Of a stretch of 64,000 nucleotides of DNA, positions 61,684 through 64,000 are shown piece after piece (the first letter of the stretch is position 1; each line of letters opens with the position of its first letter). The notes beneath the pieces were generated by a model, which was given only the letters and a program-made list of their open reading frames with translations, was not told where the DNA came from and did not search any database. Both the position numbers and the translations under genes were made by a program. Origin of the DNA: Nostocales cyanobacterium HT-58-2 (GTDB taxonomy: Bacteria > Cyanobacteriota > Cyanobacteriia > Cyanobacteriales > Nostocaceae); the NCBI GenBank assembly GCA_002163975.1, contig CP019636.1, positions 5,893,501 to 5,957,500 of the forward strand, written 5' to 3'.

Positions 61684-63747
61684 ATGCCAAAACAAATTAT
61701 CATCGCGGAACAGCATCAAATTGCTGCAGTATTTTCTGAAGACCAAATACAGGAACTCGTTGTAGCCACGGGTCATCACCAAATCGGTGATATCTACTTA
61801 GGAGTAGTGGAAAATGTACTACCTGGGATAGATGCGGCTTTTGTCAACATAGGTGACCCAGAGCGTAATGGTTTTATTCATGTGACTGACTTAGGACCAT
61901 TACGGCTGCGGCGCACAGCAGCGGCGATTACAGAATTATTAACGCCGCAACAAAAAGTATTAGTACAAGTGATGAAAGAGCCAACAGGTACCAAAGGACC
62001 AAGGCTCACAGGAAACATCACCTTGCCTGGACGGTATGTCGTACTCATGCCATACGGTAGGGGTGTCAATTTATCACGGCGGATTAAGAGTGAAAACGAG
62101 CGCAACCGATTGCGTGCGCTGGCGATTTTGATTAAACCTGCCGGTATGGGTTTGCTAGTGCGCACCGAAGCCGAAGGCAAACCGGAAGAGGCAATTATCG
62201 AAGATTTAGAATCGCTACAAAGGCAATGGGAAGCGATTCAGCAAGAAGCGCAATCAACTCGTCCCCCAGCGTTGTTGAATCGGGACGATGATTTTATTCA
62301 GCGTGTGCTCCGAGATATGTACGGCGCAGATGTAAATAGGATTGTGGTAGATTCCAGTACTGGTTTGAAGCGGGTGAAGCAGTACCTGCAAAACTGGAGT
62401 GGCGGGCAAACACCACAGGGGTTGTTAATTGACCATCACCGCGATCGCACTCCCATCTTAGAGTACTTCCGCATTAATGCCGCCATTAAAGAAGCCCTCA
62501 AACCCAGAGTAGACTTACCTTCTGGAGGCTATATCATTATCCAGCCGACAGAAGCACTAACAGTGATAGATGTCAACTCTGGCTCATTTACGCGATCGGC
62601 AACTGCAAGAGAAACTGTTTTATGGACAAACTGTGAAGCCGCCACAGAAATTGCTCGTCAGTTGCGGCTACGGAATATTGCAGGTGTCATTGTTGTGGAT
62701 TTCATTGATATGGAATCGCGGCGCGATCAACTGCACGTTCTAGAACATTTCAACAAATCGCTCAAAGCAGACAAAGCTCGTCCCCAAATTGCCCAACTCA
62801 CTGAGTTAGGTTTGGTTGAACTCACCCGTAAACGTCAAGGTCAAAATATTTACGAATTGTTTGGTAGAGTTTGTGCCACCTGCGGCGGTTTAGGGCACAC
62901 TGTTCATTTACCAGGAGAAACTGAAAGCCGACCCCTAGCACCAACAGAATTACCTGACCGCTTTGTCTCCTCCTTACCTCACAGAGAACCACGTCTGCCA
63001 GTGACGCGCCTTCCAGAACAACGGGAAACCTTTGACGGCGGATATGGGGAAGGATACGAGACTGACAATGACTATACTGGCTCAAATTTGGTCAACCATC
63101 CCAGCTATCATGAAATTGGCGATAGCAGGAAGCGTCGTACCCGTCGCAGTCGCCTGGAGAGGGTGAACGGGGGAAATGGGAAAGATGAACCAAGGGTTGC
63201 GGCTAATTCTTTGGCGTTTCTCAATGAGCCAGATTTGGATGATGATGACGCAGAAATGACCTCTCCATCAGAGGTGCCCTCACCTACTATTAGCAAAGCA
63301 TCTTGGGGTGACCGAGCTGAGCGTGGCAAAGTGACAAAGGTAGAACCAGTCAAGCCAGTGGTAGAACCACCAGAGATTGTAACTGTAGAAATGTCATCTG
63401 AGGAACAGGATGTCTACGCTGAGATGGGAGTTTCTCCGTTGGAGAAATTGGGTCGGGAAGTCAAAAATCCCAAGTCTGTTATCATCAATGTCACCTTACC
63501 TGGGTATAGTCCGGCAACACAAACTGAATCCGCTCCAGAATCACCTCCTGCTTCTGAAAGAGTACGCAGTGTAGTCACAGTCGCCGAGCCAACAAGCGAA
63601 CCCATGTTAGAAGCTACGGCTGATGCAGAGGAGCTTGCTGTGATGACGGATGAAACCGAAGTAACCAGCAGCTTAAGCGATAAGCGACGCCGTCGCCGTC
63701 GTTCTTCCTCTGTGGAAACAGGGAAATCCACTGCATCTGAAAGTTAA
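61684..63747 (+). CDS. rne: Ribonuclease E/G
   Basis: 687 residues. Endoribonuclease central to mRNA turnover and rRNA/tRNA processing. S1 domain near the N-terminus (GDIYLGVVENVLPGIDAAFV), RNase H-like and DNase I-like regions with the catalytic Asp in VIDVNSGSF, and the Zn-link RVCATCGGLGH that joins subunits. The C-terminal 250 residues are disordered and end with DKRRRRRRSSSVETG. This is close to the RRRRRRSSA nonapeptide that recruits PNPase in cyanobacterial RNase E. The rnhB gene follows after 7 bp. Confidence 0.96.
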   Translation: MPKQIIIAEQHQIAAVFSEDQIQELVVATGHHQIGDIYLGVVENVLPGIDAAFVNIGDPERNGFIHVTDLGPLRLRRTAAAITELLTPQQKVLVQVMKEPTGTKGPRLTGNITLPGRYVVLMPYGRGVNLSRRIKSENERNRLRALAILIKPAGMGLLVRTEAEGKPEEAIIEDLESLQRQWEAIQQEAQSTRPPALLNRDDDFIQRVLRDMYGADVNRIVVDSSTGLKRVKQYLQNWSGGQTPQGLLIDHHRDRTPILEYFRINAAIKEALKPRVDLPSGGYIIIQPTEALTVIDVNSGSFTRSATARETVLWTNCEAATEIARQLRLRNIAGVIVVDFIDMESRRDQLHVLEHFNKSLKADKARPQIAQLTELGLVELTRKRQGQNIYELFGRVCATCGGLGHTVHLPGETESRPLAPTELPDRFVSSLPHREPRLPVTRLPEQRETFDGGYGEGYETDNDYTGSNLVNHPSYHEIGDSRKRRTRRSRLERVNGGNGKDEPRVAANSLAFLNEPDLDDDDAEMTSPSEVPSPTISKASWGDRAERGKVTKVEPVKPVVEPPEIVTVEMSSEEQDVYAEMGVSPLEKLGREVKNPKSVIINVTLPGYSPATQTESAPESPPASERVRSVVTVAEPTSEPMLEATADAEELAVMTDETEVTSSLSDKRRRRRRSSSVETGKSTASES

Positions 63748-63754
63748 CAAACTT

Positions 63755-64000
63755 ATGATAGACACGGAGCAAGCTGTTGCTTCCACTGGATCACCACCAC
63801 CCATGACTCAGATGAGGTGGCTGGAATTTTCCAAGCTGTTAAGCATTCAAGGACTGATTGCAGGCGTGGATGAAGTGGGGCGAGGTGCCCTCTTTGGTCC
63901 TGTGGTCGCTGCGGCGGTGATACTGCCAAATAGTGCTTTGCCAGAACTTATAGCAGCTGAAATTAAAGATAGTAAAAAGCTGTCTAGTTCTCGAAGAGTG
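63755..64000 (+). CDS. rnhB: Ribonuclease HII, 3' end outside window
   Basis: First 82 residues visible from the ATG at 63755. Cleaves RNA in RNA-DNA hybrids. The active-site GVDEVGRGALFGPVVAAAVI holds the first two acidic residues (Asp, Glu), followed by IKDSKKLSSSRR, the conserved DSKKL motif. The short N-terminal extension (MIDTEQAVASTGSPPPMTQM) may be trimmed if a later ATG is used. The rne-rnhB order is conserved in cyanobacteria. Confidence 0.95.
   Translation, partial: MIDTEQAVASTGSPPPMTQMRWLEFSKLLSIQGLIAGVDEVGRGALFGPVVAAAVILPNSALPELIAAEIKDSKKLSSSRRV

Noticed and set aside
1..64000. CRISPR array, tRNA, rRNA, tmRNA or known riboswitch
   Set aside because: No regularly spaced direct repeats of CRISPR type and no tRNA T-arm or rRNA-like blocks were recognised on reading. 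Tandem repeats here have 7- or 14-bp units without spacers.
1..64000. Prophage, anti-phage island or biosynthetic gene cluster
   Set aside because: No integrase, phage structural, restriction, toxin-antitoxin pair, NRPS or PKS gene was recognised. Mobile DNA is limited to one IS605 element and short repeats.

Overview
The window is a stretch of cyanobacterial chromosome, most likely from a filamentous, heterocyst-forming genus (Nostocales; a Scytonema/Tolypothrix/Nostoc-like organism). The evidence is a Cph1-type phytochrome, cyanophycin synthetase with cyanophycinase, a flavodiiron Flv3/Flv1 pair, a phycobiliprotein-lyase-like protein, DUF1830 and DUF4079 proteins, a cyanobacterial RNase E ending in an Arg6-Ser3 tail, many copies of the HIP1 octamer GCGATCGC, and short tandemly repeated heptanucleotides (TGACAAA, TGACTAA, GTTCCCT types). 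The species cannot be named from this sequence.

Layout. 1-1330: cobD (partial) and HU, minus strand. 1793-5946: light-signalling locus (phytochrome, Rcp1-like regulator, hybrid receiver/kinase whose phospho-acceptor His is Tyr). 6003-7196: LabA-like NYN protein and tatA. 7535-11274: cphB-cphA, the cyanophycin pair, minus strand. 11924-13179: trmD and ispF. 13350-19240: a remnant plus three intact tandem family-5 substrate-binding lipoproteins with no permease nearby. 19309-23714: larB, three orphan small or membrane proteins, argH and a small basic protein. 24489-29810: Nudix hydrolase, alpha/beta hydrolase, allene-oxide-cyclase-like barrel protein, an IS200/IS605 element with divergent tnpA and tnpB, two MITE-like repeats and coaX. 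29939-34211: flv3, an esterase-like hydrolase and flv1, an apparent operon. 34391-35986: RpiB-like isomerase, Uma2 nuclease and CpcS/CpeS-like lyase. 36933-41585: RND efflux adaptor and pump. 41657-45569: minus-strand membrane-stress cluster (two CadD-like transporters, an SPFH protein, a TerC fragment overlapping a TauE-like transporter). 46281-48973: ABC ATPase and three conserved cyanobacterial proteins. 49499-53414: radical SAM protein, DICT plus degenerate HD-GYP protein and pentapeptide repeats. 53417-57581: CPBP protease, clpS, a dapL-like aminotransferase, small proteins and a STAS protein. 57684-64000: TIGR03960-type radical SAM protein, rne and rnhB (partial).

Most genes are ordinary housekeeping or photosynthesis-support genes. 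The more unusual material is in how sequence has been inserted and lost. A perfect-TIR 78-bp element sits in frame inside tnpB, and a heptanucleotide repeat sits in frame inside cobD. Purine/pyrimidine-rich low-complexity inserts recur inside several unrelated ORFs. One substrate-binding paralogue has collapsed to its two ends. A deletion appears to have joined the truncated TauE and TerC genes into overlapping reading frames. Two signalling proteins (the hybrid kinase and the DICT/HD-GYP protein) lack key catalytic residues.
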